This document shows positions 26,767 to 39,400 of a DNA stretch of 64,000 bases, piece after piece. The position numbers and the translations under genes were made by a program. The stretch's first letter is position 1. Every line of letters begins with the position of its first letter. The notes beneath the pieces were generated by a model. It made no database searches, had not been told where the DNA came from, and was given only the letters and a program-made list of their open reading frames with translations. The stretch spans positions 110,440,163 through 110,504,162 of the forward strand of contig OZ020267.1 in NCBI GenBank assembly GCA_963971225.1. The letters run 5' to 3'. The stretch is from Melieria omissa. Lineage: Eukaryota; Arthropoda; Insecta; Diptera; Ulidiidae.

Positions 26767-27219
26767 AGTAGCCACAAATCAGAAAAACAAAAACAACAAT
26801 TAAACTAGACCACGTACAACAACAGCACTGCCGACTGCAGACACAACACAGCAGCAGCTGAAAGCAGCCGTCGGCGGCGGAAATTGCAGTAGCCATTGCA
26901 AATTAAATGCTATTATATTAATAAATTTAGCTTGCCAACAATTTAACAAAATAAAGTCAAGAAAACTAAGCATTGGCAAGCGTAGCAAAAGAAAAGGAAA
27001 AGCAACTGCGCTGCAACAAAACGAGCAAGAACGAAAAAAAAATACAAAATCAACACTAATATCAACACTCCGAAGCAACGCAAGCACTGGTAAAAACTAA
27101 AGTGAAAATTACGTATAATAAAAGCAAAGAACAAAGAGAAAAGCAGAAGAGTAGCAGCAGCTAAATGCATCACTAAACAAAATAATAATAACAACAACAA
27201 CAACGAGAGTAATTACAGC
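26767..27219 (+). promoter_or_regulatory. Probable 5' untranslated part of the main gene, with splice acceptor at 26767-26768
   Basis: A good acceptor (CTCTTCTTTGCAG, AG at 26767-26768) precedes about 450 bases with scattered CAA/CAG repeats that lead directly into the start codon at 27220. A TGA in the same frame at 27103-27105, with no intervening in-frame ATG, fixes 27220 as the first usable start. If the acceptor is used, the promoter and a noncoding first exon lie further upstream and were not located. Otherwise transcription may start inside this stretch. Confidence 0.5.
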
Positions 27220-27492
27220 ATGGAGGTAGCAACCACAAGTAATCACAATCAAAGTCATCTGCATCACATGGCACATCGCAGCATGCCACATGAACAACAT
27301 CACTACGAACAGCAGCAGCAGCACAGCCTAAGCACCGGACAGCACGCGAGCACCGATGTCAGCGGTGCACGCTCGCCGTTTCAGCGCGAAGTGCGTGAAT
27401 GGCAACGCATCGATCCGGATACGGGTGCACTGCTCAGTGGCCGCTTAGAGGCCGATCGCTGGATTAATGGACCGCTGCACAGCTACGGGAAG
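27220..27492 (+). CDS. Main gene, exon 1 (start codon; residues 1-91)
   Basis: It starts with ATGGAGG after an AACAACAAC-rich leader and ends in AAG|GTGAGT, phase 0. The first half is His/Gln-rich. The second half (residues 48-91) is more conserved-looking, with [20 protein letters not shown] followed by [14 protein letters not shown]. This looks like the one compact motif in the N-terminal part and would be the best query for a family search. Confidence 0.88.
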
Positions 27493-30400
27493 GTGAGTGT
27501 TAATTAGCTGGTAGCCATTGTTGTTGCCAGTGTGTGTGATAGTTGCACTTAGTGGGGCTGTTGGCAAGCTGCGACTACAAAGCGTTGTAATTGACGTATT
27601 GTTTTAGACAATGAACAGTTGGAAGCAGTGATGATGGCGATTAAATAAATGCTTTATGGTGTTTGAAATAATTTGAAAATTTGGAAAATTATCAAAACTA
27701 GAATCGATCGAATTCAACGCAATTTCATTATTAAATTTCAAACTAAATTAAACAAAAATATTAATTTTTGGGTAATAAAAATATATTTTTTTTAACTTTT
27801 TTAAACATATTTTATATCTACAAGTAAAACCTGAAACAAACAAATAAATCGCAACAAATTGCGGCAATTTTCCCTTTGACAAACACTTAAGTTCACTTTA
27901 AACCCAATTTCCGCTTTGTTCGCTCCACTCAACTGACGAACTGGCCGTATTTTATGGTCGCCATTTGAGAAAGGAAGTCACTAATTGCTGTGAAATGTGT
28001 GCACGATAATTATTTCCATTGTATTTTGTTGGCGTCGCTTTAAATTGTGTTGTCACTCAATGTACGACACACTGATGACATCCGCTATTAATCGAAATTT
28101 ATTTCATTTCAACGGCCTAATGACTTATATTACAAAAAAAAAACAAAGGAAAAGCAAAGTAGTAGTGGCTGACTTTTGCCACGCAGCAGCTCATTGTTCA
28201 CTGTGTTGCAGAGCAATTCGGAAAATGCCTTCAAATAGTTTCGCTTTTTCCACAAACTGCACTCAGTTGCAGTTATTGTTGTGAAATGTTGATGAAAAAA
28301 CAACAACAACAAAATAAGGAAAGTTGCTGCAACTTTGGTGTTGGCACCAATTGCACCACCCAGCACCTTGACCACGCTGACCGGCAGCCAAACAGGCAAA
28401 CAACTGCCGAAGCGGGCAATCATTGCTCAGCCGACACAACCCAGTAACCCACAAATGATTTCTGCATCTTCAGCTGCCGGTGGCAACTTGCTTTGGTTGC
28501 GCTTGCAATTATTGTTATTGTTGTTTAGTTGTTAGTTGTTGTTGTTGTATGTTTGTTGTTGGTCAGCTTGACTGCAACTGGCAGCCGTAAATGAGAGCAA
28601 TGCGGCACTTTAGGTGAAATCTAAGCATTCGCTTTTCAACTCAAGCAACAACAATTACTAACACAATAACAACTGCTACAATATCTGTTGTAGCAATGGC
28701 CAGTGCAAATACAACAACAACAACAAAGTGCTATATTAGAAAAACTAATAAGACGTATTGCAAACGTCAATCGATCCAGATTTTTGTTCCAATATTTCTG
28801 CCATTATTGCTGTCTGCATTTATTGGAATTTTTTCTGTTGTTTGCTTTTGATTTTGTTGTTGTCCTCTATCGTTTTCTGCGTGGTTTTCTTAGTCTATGT
28901 TTGCTGCTTAAGTTGACTGACAATGAGTAAAATGTAATAAATTGGCTAAACAACTATAATTTACCACTCATTAGTGGCGTTCGACAAAAATCATAGCACA
29001 GAGAGGGGAAGGAAGTAAAAAAATGCCACAAAATGCATTTTGTTACTTTCTAACAACTTAATGAAATCGCTTATTATAATTGTGGTGCAATAATTTGAAC
29101 AATCGACAGCAGCTAGTGGACTGCATAACGCACTGACGTATGTGTGGAGACAAAGCAAAGCACATAAAACAAGTCTTTAGGCTAAAAACCAGTTGAACAG
29201 ATAAAATCAGACACTAAAAGCAAAGTTAATAGCTTAATTATAGCTTTTTATATGCACGACAGACATAAAGTGATTTAGTGTGAGGCCAGTTTGCTGCTCA
29301 AGTCTTTTGTTTCAAGTGAAAGAATAATATTAATAACTGGGTTTTGGACACTAATGAGATAGTGAAATCAATGACTTTCAATGATTTCTTTCTACATTTC
29401 TCAATAATTTGTATAAGTCTACCAATTGTTGTAATTAGACAGTTTACATAGAAATGTAAATTTTATATTCAAGAAAATTCTGCAAAGTCTTGAAAGTGTT
29501 AAAAAATAATATTTTCAATATAAAATGAGCTCACCTTGAAATGGATTTCAACTAATTTATCATTTAGTGCCACTGAATGTTGCCGCACAACACATGGAAA
29601 AAGTGGCTCAAGTAGTGCGTTCTCTTTCTTTCGCTTCGACTGTTTCATATTCATTTGGTGTATGCAAATTGCAACAAATTGGCAAATTGTCCCATTAAAA
29701 AAAAATGACTGAAAATGCGGCGAATGTTTAGTTTTGTGTGTCACACATACACACACATATATTTTTAAATTGACATAAGCTTTGATGAGACCGCAAAGTA
29801 GTACAAAATATTCGATAAATATAAATTTAACAGTCACAAAGTGGAACGTGAATGCTACATAAAGCTGTCATTCGCTTTTTACTGATATTTGAATGTTTGA
29901 GCACTAGTGTGCTTTTACTGAATTTTTTAAATTATTTTTTTCCGATTTTTTCCAAAATTTGAATTTATTATAAATGACCTAATTTCTATATAATACTGCA
30001 CAACAAAATCTCATCTTTTTAAAATAACAAGGTTCTGACAACGGATTCTGGTAGAGGGGACCAAACAAAAATATACGTGTATCGGCGTTTTGAAAGTTTA
30101 CGTCTGCATTTTTTTTTTAGGGGGGTCAAAGTTTTCCCCTTTTTGCACATTCTTATGGTGAATCGGCATACGAAAACCATGTAACATCACATTTTAGGTA
30201 TATGATGTGTTTAGCAATTTGGTGTAAAACACTACGAGGAACATTTTTGTTGAACATTTTAACCCTGTAGCTCCTATTTTTATGGGTCAATTTGACCCTT
30301 TTTTCTAAAATGCCAAAAATGTCCTGTAAAACAGGACTTTTTAAGGACAAAATGTACCATATAAATATTCGCCATAAAATTCTACTATAGGTCTCTGAAT

Positions 30401-33400
30401 ACATCAAAGCTCAAAAATTAACTTGAACGCCAGAATTAAGCCAAAACTGAGAATGTGTTCAAGTGTTTATTTCGTATTTAATCAAAATTTGTACTTTTAT
30501 TACTTAGTTCTTTAGTCATTTTAATAATATTTTTTTTAATTTCAATACAACTATTGAATTTTCTCTAATTTTTGTTAAATTCTTCAGTGCTAAAAAACCA
30601 GCTTATTGCATAAGTTGATGTATTCATTAAATAATTAGCATCACTGAAAATGAAAATGTCAACAATTTCTAAAAAGTACAAGAACTTTAAAACACGTTTG
30701 TTGCTCAAGTCTTTCGATTAGCAACGCACAGCAAAGTAAACAACTTCAAGTCTTCTGTCAAGACATGCGCTTCAAAGAGCATTTATCCAACCATTTGTCA
30801 ATTAACACAATTTTGTTATTTACTTTAAAATGTCCACTTTAGTAGCTTTTAGAATCTTTGATTCCTTCGGCAACATAAAACTCACCCAAACTTGGTAATG
30901 CTTAGTAAATAAAAAACCATTACAATTTTTGTCTCTTTTAACATGAAAATAGCAACAAAATAATGGTCCAGTGATCAAACTGATCAGCAACAGTTGCATT
31001 GACTTGCATTGATGCTCGCATTCAGCTGGCTGGCTAACGCTGGCCGGCTGGCGAGTTGCCATTAACCATATGGCAGCCATATAAAAGCAAACCGAGAAGG
31101 AGCGCACAAAAAACCAAACAACAAAAAGCAACAAAATTGCCAAGTGCCACAAAGTCAAGTTAAAGGTTGCATTGTTTACTGCCGCATGCATTATGCATTA
31201 GTAGCAACCGTTTTTTTTTGTTAGTTTGCAGCAGCCATGGAAATGATCGTTACGCGATATTGCAACGTAATGGATGGAAAATTGGCAAAAGATGTGAGCA
31301 GCACATGTAGACTGTATTGAAATTTTGAATTTTTGGGTACAATAAATGTGGACAATGTATGTAGAGAATATTTTCAAGAACACAAAAATCATGGATAATG
31401 AAAAAGTTTTTAACTCTGTTGAAGTCTTCTGTAAGATTTATATTTGAAAAGTGGAAACAAAATAGCAATAAATGAAAAAGCAACTTCCTACGTCTCACAC
31501 AACTGTCTGTATGTCTGTCTGCGTCTGCGCATCCGTCTGCCAGACGTTGTATTCAATGTTACTCAGTGCCAAATCAACATTGTGTCTACTGGCCAAACCA
31601 TGTGCAGCCTACAGGCGATCTGTCTAGCTGTCTGTCTGTCAGTCTGTCTAACTTGTGCCGAAGATGCGCTCGCCCTGTCATATGGTGCCATGTGTCTTTT
31701 TCCACTTTTTCTACGCTTGCCATCTTTGGCATTGCGTTTGAGTGGCTTTTTGCTGAACAACGTTGTGCATTTCTAGTTTGGCTGGTCAGATGAAAACCTG
31801 GCCAAAGCTGCCCGCATTGGTCCATAGACTATGCTGTTTTGTATGGTTCGGTGTATGCTGCACAACTTTTCAGTAATCTGCAGTTCTGTTTCTTTTTTTG
31901 CTTTCCCCTGACTAGTTGTGTTAGCCATAATGGCCAATTTCTTTGAGCATCTCTTTGCTATTATCTGTGGTTTTTGTTGTTGTTGTTGTTGTTTTGTTCT
32001 GAAAATAACAATGCACATTTCGTATGCATTATTTCTGTCACGATCTTGTTGAAGACGCAGTACATCTTCATATCGTTGATCTTGTCGTTTAATGGTTGGC
32101 TTTGCCAGTGGTGGGTTAATGCAGTTCATTGCGGTGATGGTGGGTAACCTATGGTTGAGTCTATGGTGGCCTTGATTTTTAGTTGAATTTATTGTTTTCA
32201 ATTAATTTTACTATGTGAATTGTTAGTCAACTGATGGGACTAAAGTTAAATGAGATAAATGCAACAAGGATTGGTGAGGTTCGATAAAAGAGTTGTGAGA
32301 TGGTGAAGGCCACAAGTGTCGTTGAAAGAAATTTATACAAAATTTATAGACAGAAGAGTTCACAGAACGAATAATAATAAAGAGTAGATAGATAGTTGGA
32401 TAGATAGATGAATGAAAAGAGCGTTTAAGAAGGAAATTGAAAATTATTTCACATATTGATTTATTATAAAAAAAGGAGAATTTAACTAGAAGTTAGGACA
32501 TTTGGTACTACAAAAGAGATGAGCATGAAAAGCATAAGAAAAAGAAACAGACTGAAATGAAAAAATAAATGCAGTTAGAGCAGACCGAAGTTAAAAGTTG
32601 CATTCCAGAATTTCATTTCTCTAATCACACTTGAACTCTAAATTAAGTCGAGTTCTTTCAACAAAAAATTCCACAACAGTTATGAAAAATGCTTTAAGTT
32701 GGAAAATTTAATGGTCTTCCATAGAAGTGAAGAAGTTAATCTCAGGTTCAGTGATTCCCATAGCATTGACCCCGAGAGAACGAAAGAAAGAAAGCAGTCG
32801 TTGATCCACTGCAACTCTTCGCTGTTTGCGCGCTAATTAAAAGTGTCATTTCCACTTGAAATCGCCACAGCTGAACAACTGGACAGTCACGCCATTTCGA
32901 ATAGCAATGTCACAGCGCTAACGACAGCACCAACAACACCAACTGACATTTTCACAACAAACATTGTGTGTGCTTCGCTTGCACAGGTTTCTAAACCACA
33001 GCGGGGAGCGCAACTACTAAGCAATCGTTTGCTTAAAATATTCCAGGAAAAGCAAGCAAAGAAATTGCCCCGGTCCCCTCGCACCCTTTGGCTACGTGCA
33101 CTGCTTGTTGAGTTTTCTTTAAGGCCATAAGCAGAGTAACAACAAGAACGAAAAGCTAATGTTGGCATTCGACAAGCGGCACAACAAACACAGCAGACAG
33201 CGGTATCGGTTGTTGGGTTACGAAAAAGAGGTCAACACACAGTCGAAGAGCCAGTTTTGCATGCGCTGAAGCGCTACAATTCAGACGCAGAAGATATCTG
33301 CCCGACACAGTCCAAGTCCAATGCCACAAAGCTGGCACACAATAAAACTGGCTACAAGTAGCCGTTGGTGAAGTGATGAAGAAAAAATGCGGCATATGCA

Positions 33401-36400
33401 GAGCAAAGTAGCGGCTGCAAGAAGCGCAAAGCGTGCAGCTAGAAGGGAAGAGCAATGGTTGCGGAGTGGCGCATGTTTCGTGCTACATAAGCGTGAGAAA
33501 TTCGCATTCTTGTGTCGATTTTGTGCAAAATTTAAATGCTCAATGGGAGAGGGAAATAATCAGCGCAGGGGCCAGCGGCCAGTAGAAGAAAAAACGTGCG
33601 TTGCCAAAGGGCGCACAGGGCGGCATTCAGACCGCAATGCTGATTTTAATGTAGTCGATATTTTGTTGATGTTTAATGGTTCGAAATGGACGCATGGAAC
33701 TGGTAAACAGTTTTGCATTAACGATTTTTGCTTTCGGTTGCATTGAATTTGGCCTCAAGACATTTTACTACAGTTATTGAAAACTTGTTATTTAATGCTG
33801 TCAACGTTTTGTTGTTGAGCATTCAATTTGTTTTATTTGTTTTTTATAGTTTCCTTTGTTTTTTATATTGTTGTTTTTTTTGCAATTGTTTAGACCACAA
33901 TTCACAAAAGCTGAAGCATGCATCTGAGTCACCACAAACAATTGTCAGCTAAGCAAAAAAAAAAAAAAATAAATTCAACAAATAAATATCAGCTCAGCTT
34001 CCACTTAGCTGTGAGTTTCGGTTACAATTGCCCTCAATTTACAGCGCTCAGTATGCAAGAATTGTGCGATTCTTAACCGCTTCGGTGCCAAGTGGATAAA
34101 AAATATAGGCATACGAAAAAAAATAATGCTATAGAAACGAGTAAAAGTGAATAAAAAATATAGGCATACGAAAAAAAATAATGCTATAGAAACGAGTAAA
34201 GGGCTTGAAGCAAAACAAAACAAAAATAAAATTTGAAAAAATGTTCAAACAATAAATTGAAAAAATTGAAATAATGTGTATTTTTTTAATGTAAGAAAAA
34301 TGTTTTTAGTTGAAATTAAAAGGTAAAAAAATGTGAACAATTTTATAAATTTAAACATTTTATAAATTAATTAAATTAGTTTAAACAAAATAAAGTGCAA
34401 TATTTTCATTAATTCAAAACATAAGTTTTTAACAAATTAATTTAAAAAAACTCTTAAATTAAAAAAAATTAAAATTTGAAATACAAATTTGAAATAATTT
34501 CTATTTTATTTTTAATGTAATACAAATGTTTATAGTTGAAATTCAAATGTAAAAAAATGTGAAAATTTTAATAAATTCAAACATTCTATAATTTAAAAAA
34601 ATCTTGTAATTATGTAATAAATTAGAATAAAAACAATTTTTTTATTAATTAAATACTTTAATTTTCAACAAATTAATTTAAAAAAAACTCTAAAATTAAA
34701 AAGAACTAATTAAGCTTTTAGTAATTTTTTGTTTTACAATTAACAAAAAAAATTATTTTTTCTATTTTATTCATCATTATTAAAAAAGTAATAAATTTTT
34801 AGACATATATTAAAACATTTTTCATTTATTTAATAAAAAACTAAAAAGTACAAATTACATTAAACAATTAAATGAAACATTTTTATAAATTTGAAATTTC
34901 AAAATTTTTAATATTTTAGTGCTAAAAAACTTTAAAATTAAACACTTAAACTATTTTTTTAGTAATTAATAAAGAAAACCTACTTTTGCTGCTTTATTAG
35001 TTATTTCACATTAATTCGAATAAAAAATGCCAAATTTTAATATATTTAAACATTTTATAATTAAAAAAAAATTAATTAAATTAAATTAAAAATTTATTTA
35101 TTTTTTAATTAATTAAATTAAATTAAAAATTAATTTTTTTAATAATTAACAAAAAAAACCTATTTTTGGCACTTCATTAGTTATAAAATATTCATTTAAA
35201 TAAAAAATGTTCCAAATTTTAATATACTTAAACATTTAATAATTAAAAAAAAAAATTTTATAAATTAAATTGAAATTAATTTTTTTAATATTTAACAAAA
35301 AAACCTAATTTTGGTACTGAATTACCTATAAAATATTCATTTAAATAAAAAATGTTCCAAATTTTAATATATTCAAACATTTAATAATCACAAAAAACTT
35401 AAAATAAATAAAATTGTATTTAAATTCTTTTTAATAACTAATAAAAAACCTAGTTTTCCTACTTAATTGGTTATACAACATTCATTCAAATTACAAAAAA
35501 TACAAATTGCGATATATTTAAACATTTGTTTTTTTTTAATAAAAAAAAATATGAAAAAAATCATAAAAAACAAAATCTTTAATAAAACAAAATTTAAAAA
35601 ACTTTAAAACTAAAAAATTAAATGAATAAAATAAATTAAATTAATTAAATAAAATAATATTTTTTTAAATAATTTATAAAAAGAATATTAATTTTGCCAC
35701 TTAAGTACTTTTACAATATTTCCTTCTGAGCAATAAAGCGGAATGAACTGTATTCCTCATGACTGAAAATTTATCTTTTATTATTTATTATTTTTATTAA
35801 ACCTTTTTATAATCTGCACTTTGACCAATGACAGAGCTCGCTTTTTGGCCAACTCAGCTTTAGGTCGCTGCATTCAACTTGGCCAAAATGCATTCATTAA
35901 AGCTTTGCATGCCATGTCAGTCTAATGGCCAAATGTATCTGTGCATGTGTAGATGTATGTGTGTGTGTGTGTTTTTTTTGGCCAGTCGCCAGCACAGACA
36001 TGACTTTATAATGTGCCATAAATCTTTTGTCCAATCGATTTTCGTTATCAAGTTGCAAGTGTCAAAGTGGCACGATTTCATTTATAAGCAATCACTGCAA
36101 ACTTGAGGTAATGTTGGCCAAAATAAATATTTTTTCAGGTAGACAAAATGTAAACAACACAAAAGACTTTAACTTTGTAAAGAGTGCAAAGAAAAATTTC
36201 TGAGTAACTGAAAATGTTGTTTGTTTACAAATGTTTGTTTACAATTCGAGTATGTAAACATTTTGCCACAACTCCACTTAAATGCAAAATTGTATAAAAA
36301 ACTTGCAAAACCCTAAAAAAATATGGTAACTGGCAGCTTGCATTGTATTGCCACGTGGATAAATATTACCAAATGTTGACACAAAAAAATGAGCAAAGCA

Positions 36401-39400
36401 GATAACTGATTGCCAATTCACGTTCCAATAATGCGCTGGGTGCGGGTCAAATTATTTGTCTATAAAATATGCAGTTTTTTTTTAAGATATGGACCACTCA
36501 TTTCTGACTACATGGTAATTGCGCTGGCAATATTTTGAAAGCAATTTAAATATTTTCAAACAGAAGGGAAAAAACCAAAGGGAAGCAGCAACAACAAAAG
36601 ATAAAATTAAAAAATAAATACAAAAACAACTAATACTTACAAAATATTGAACTAAAAAGAATATAATTTTGTATTTCAGTTTAGTACAAAACATTGTTGA
36701 CTAACAAATATAAATAAAAAACTAAAAAAATTTGCAAAAGTCAAACAAATTCGTGTGCCCAAACATTAAAAAATTTAATACAAAACATTTATAAAATTTT
36801 AATATATTTTAATTGTGCTGCTTTCTTAGTCAAACTATCATAAAATAAAAATTAATTATTCAACCATTTAGTATCAAACACCCGCATACAAAATTCATCA
36901 AGTCCAACAAGTCAATTCCGCTACCAATCCAATACATCACAAACAAAATCCTCTACCTACCAAACGCTCGCTCCATTCTCAATTCCTCTCTTACTTCCAG
37001 ATATCCGATTCCCAAAACATCTCACAGCCGAACGGCACCCAACACACAAAACGCAAACAGCTCGAAGTGCTGCAGGCGCGCACTGCCGGCGGTGCAATGC
37101 AAGTGATACGCGCACAGACGGTGCAAAAAACCTCGTCGCGCTGGTCCTCCACATCCGCATCGGCATCGGCATCGGCTTCGTCAACGTCAACATCATCGCC
37201 AGTTATGATGACAAATGGCGGCAGCTTTCGCGGTCTTCTGCACAACCACAACAATCACTTTCGCAGCGCTGCGCCAGCGACAGCGACAGCACCGCAAATA
37301 GCAGAGACCAGCACCCGCTGGCTGCAAATGCCATCGACGGTGGACATTTGCGAGGTTAGCGATGGCGACGACGATGATGACGACAATGATGCCGACTATG
37401 TTGCTGAGGTTGACTCCGATGCCGATGGGGATGTTCATGTTGACGATGGCGCTGATGTGCTTAATGAGCGACAGCACAACTTTTTGATTAATAGCGGTAG
37501 ACATAAAATCAACCACAACAACAACAACAGCAACAACATAAACGGCAACAACAAAAGCAGCAGACACCATAGCAATGGCACGAAAAGCTTTTCGCACAAG
37601 CGCAGCAATAGCCGCAGCATCGACACCAGCAGCGCCCGGCGCAGTTGTCGTAGCAGTAATTGTGAAGCGCCATTATTGTTGTTGGATACGGCGCCAAGCT
37701 TAAAATTAAGTAATCTAATGGTAAGATAATTTTCCAATAAGCCAAGCGCCCATAAATTGCATGATAGATGGTCAATTTGAACAGATGCGCGCCAGTAGCC
37801 GGTTATACAACAACAACAATAAGCCTTAGGCTGAGGTCGGTTGGTTGTGCGGCCACAGTGGGCCTAATGTCATTAGTAGACTTGAAAAAAAACTGTGTTT
37901 GGTAAAGAAATTACAGTAAAAGCGTGTCGCATTAGTCAGACTTCGGAGTCAATGTTCAAGGAAGTAGATGAAGATTATTGCTACACTTTCTTGTGGTTTT
38001 AGTTCAGTGCTTCGGTTCAGACATGCAGTAACAACAATAAAAATGTGATTGAAAACTTCTGCAACAAGTCAATAAAACCAGAATATTTTTTAGATAATAA
38101 AATTTGCATACAAACCTGCAAAAAGTCAATAAAACCAGAGTTAACCGTCAGTCTCAAGTTCAGTGGATCTTTCAAGTAAAATAAAATTACTAAACATTTT
38201 TATTTATTTATTTTTTAATTATTTATTCTTTAATTCTGTTTTATTTTGCAATTTTTTAATATTTTTTTATACTTTTGCTTTGTTCAATGCGTCACAGAAA
38301 AATCAAGTAAAACTAACTAAAACCGGAAACTTTCAGCGCAACTGCCAACGTCATCGTCTGCAAAGTGATTACTTTATTTTATTATTGTAATCGTAGCGCA
38401 CATGTCGCTACACAACTACGCCACCAACTGAAATGTATCATTATTATTGCATGTCTATAGACACAAAAATTCGATCATTAGCATTTTGCTTTGTCTTGTG
38501 CGGCAACACAAAAGCCCCACAAACCGGCTGTGCCGTTCGGTGCGTTGTTTACATTTGGCGCAGCGTCCACAGCGGCCGCTTAGTCGGCCTCTTCGACGGC
38601 TGCTGGGTTTTGGTGTTGGGCATAAGATTTGCGCTCGATTATGTTAATGCCTCACCATGGCAATGACCGAAAATTAGCAATTCGCTTTTTTCTCCTGTGA
38701 TTTTCTTTGGCCGCTGTTTGTTGTTTAGTTTTTGTAGATTTGTTTTTAATAGAAATTTAAAGTTGACTGGTTTTATTTTAAGATTTAAAGAAAGAAATAA
38801 AACAAATAGTTGTGCAACGTGTAGGCGTTCAACTAATATAAACATCAAGTTGCCTGTAAATGAACTTAATTAAATTAAAATTGATTTTCAACAACCTGAA
38901 ACTTGAGTTCGGCGACTCCAAATGTTACAACTAAATTTGTGATTTTACCAAGAAATCAATGAGTTCCATTTACCTTAAGGCCTATATTTGTAAGGTTGGT
39001 GAATGGCCCCAAGTTTATGGCTTTTTTATGGAATCATTGGAAATTTAGTTTAAATCATTTAAATGGCAAACGAAGTGTCTAGTTTGACGTTTTAGGGTTT
39101 TTCGAAGAAACTGTGACATTATTTAAATGGTTAAGCCTCTTCTCCTCAGCCTCATCCGTGTCAGAGAAAGAAAGTTATGTATTTTTGTTGGGTTATGTGC
39201 TTTGCTAAACATTCACTAAATTTCTTTGACTGCCAATTTTTTCGCAACTGCCGCTCAAGTCTTCTTCTTCATTCAAACGCAACACACAAACTGCTTTCAA
39301 ATTATGTGCAAATTTCCAAATACCAAATCTCAGATTCCTGGTGAAACCCCAGCAAAACTCCCACACAAAAGTCAAACCATAAGAAAAAGCACAACAAGGT

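Larger units (their letters stand above)
25535..26790. repeat. ~279-bp tandem duplication upstream of the gene, upstream copy split by insertion
   Basis: Copy 1 starts at 25535 (CATGTGCATTCAATTG) and resumes after the SINE/MITE insertion at 26337, ending near 26520. Copy 2 is 26591 to about 26780. Both contain GTTGCTTAAGTCTTTC, an ATTATTC(G/A)CTCTTCTTTGCAG stretch and TAGCCACAAAT. Subtracting the inserted 777 bases from the 1056-bp spacing leaves a unit of about 279 bp. The intact downstream copy serves as an empty-site reference for the insertion. Confidence 0.85.
27493..37000 (+). other. Intron 1 (9.5 kb)
   Basis: Starts GTGAGT and ends TTACTTCCAG. It contains copy B of the ~500 bp repeat (29995-30495), the dispersed motif near 29290 and 30696, a 55-bp tandem duplication at about 34092-34200 and an AT-rich degenerate array (34250-35710). 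32800-33620 is noticeably less AT-rich, with overlapping short open frames but no recognisable protein; it could be regulatory or a noncoding exon. No second gene is supported. Confidence 0.7.

Noticed and set aside
31773..32201. 142-codon minus-strand ORF
   Set aside because: Contains a Gln run from a TTG repeat and has no recognisable motif. It lies inside intron 1 on the opposite strand; no evidence beyond being open.
32843..33746. Possible small genes in a less AT-rich part of intron 1
   Set aside because: Frames are short, overlap on both strands, the first lacks an ATG at its start, and no splice-compatible structure was seen. Left as a possible regulatory region.
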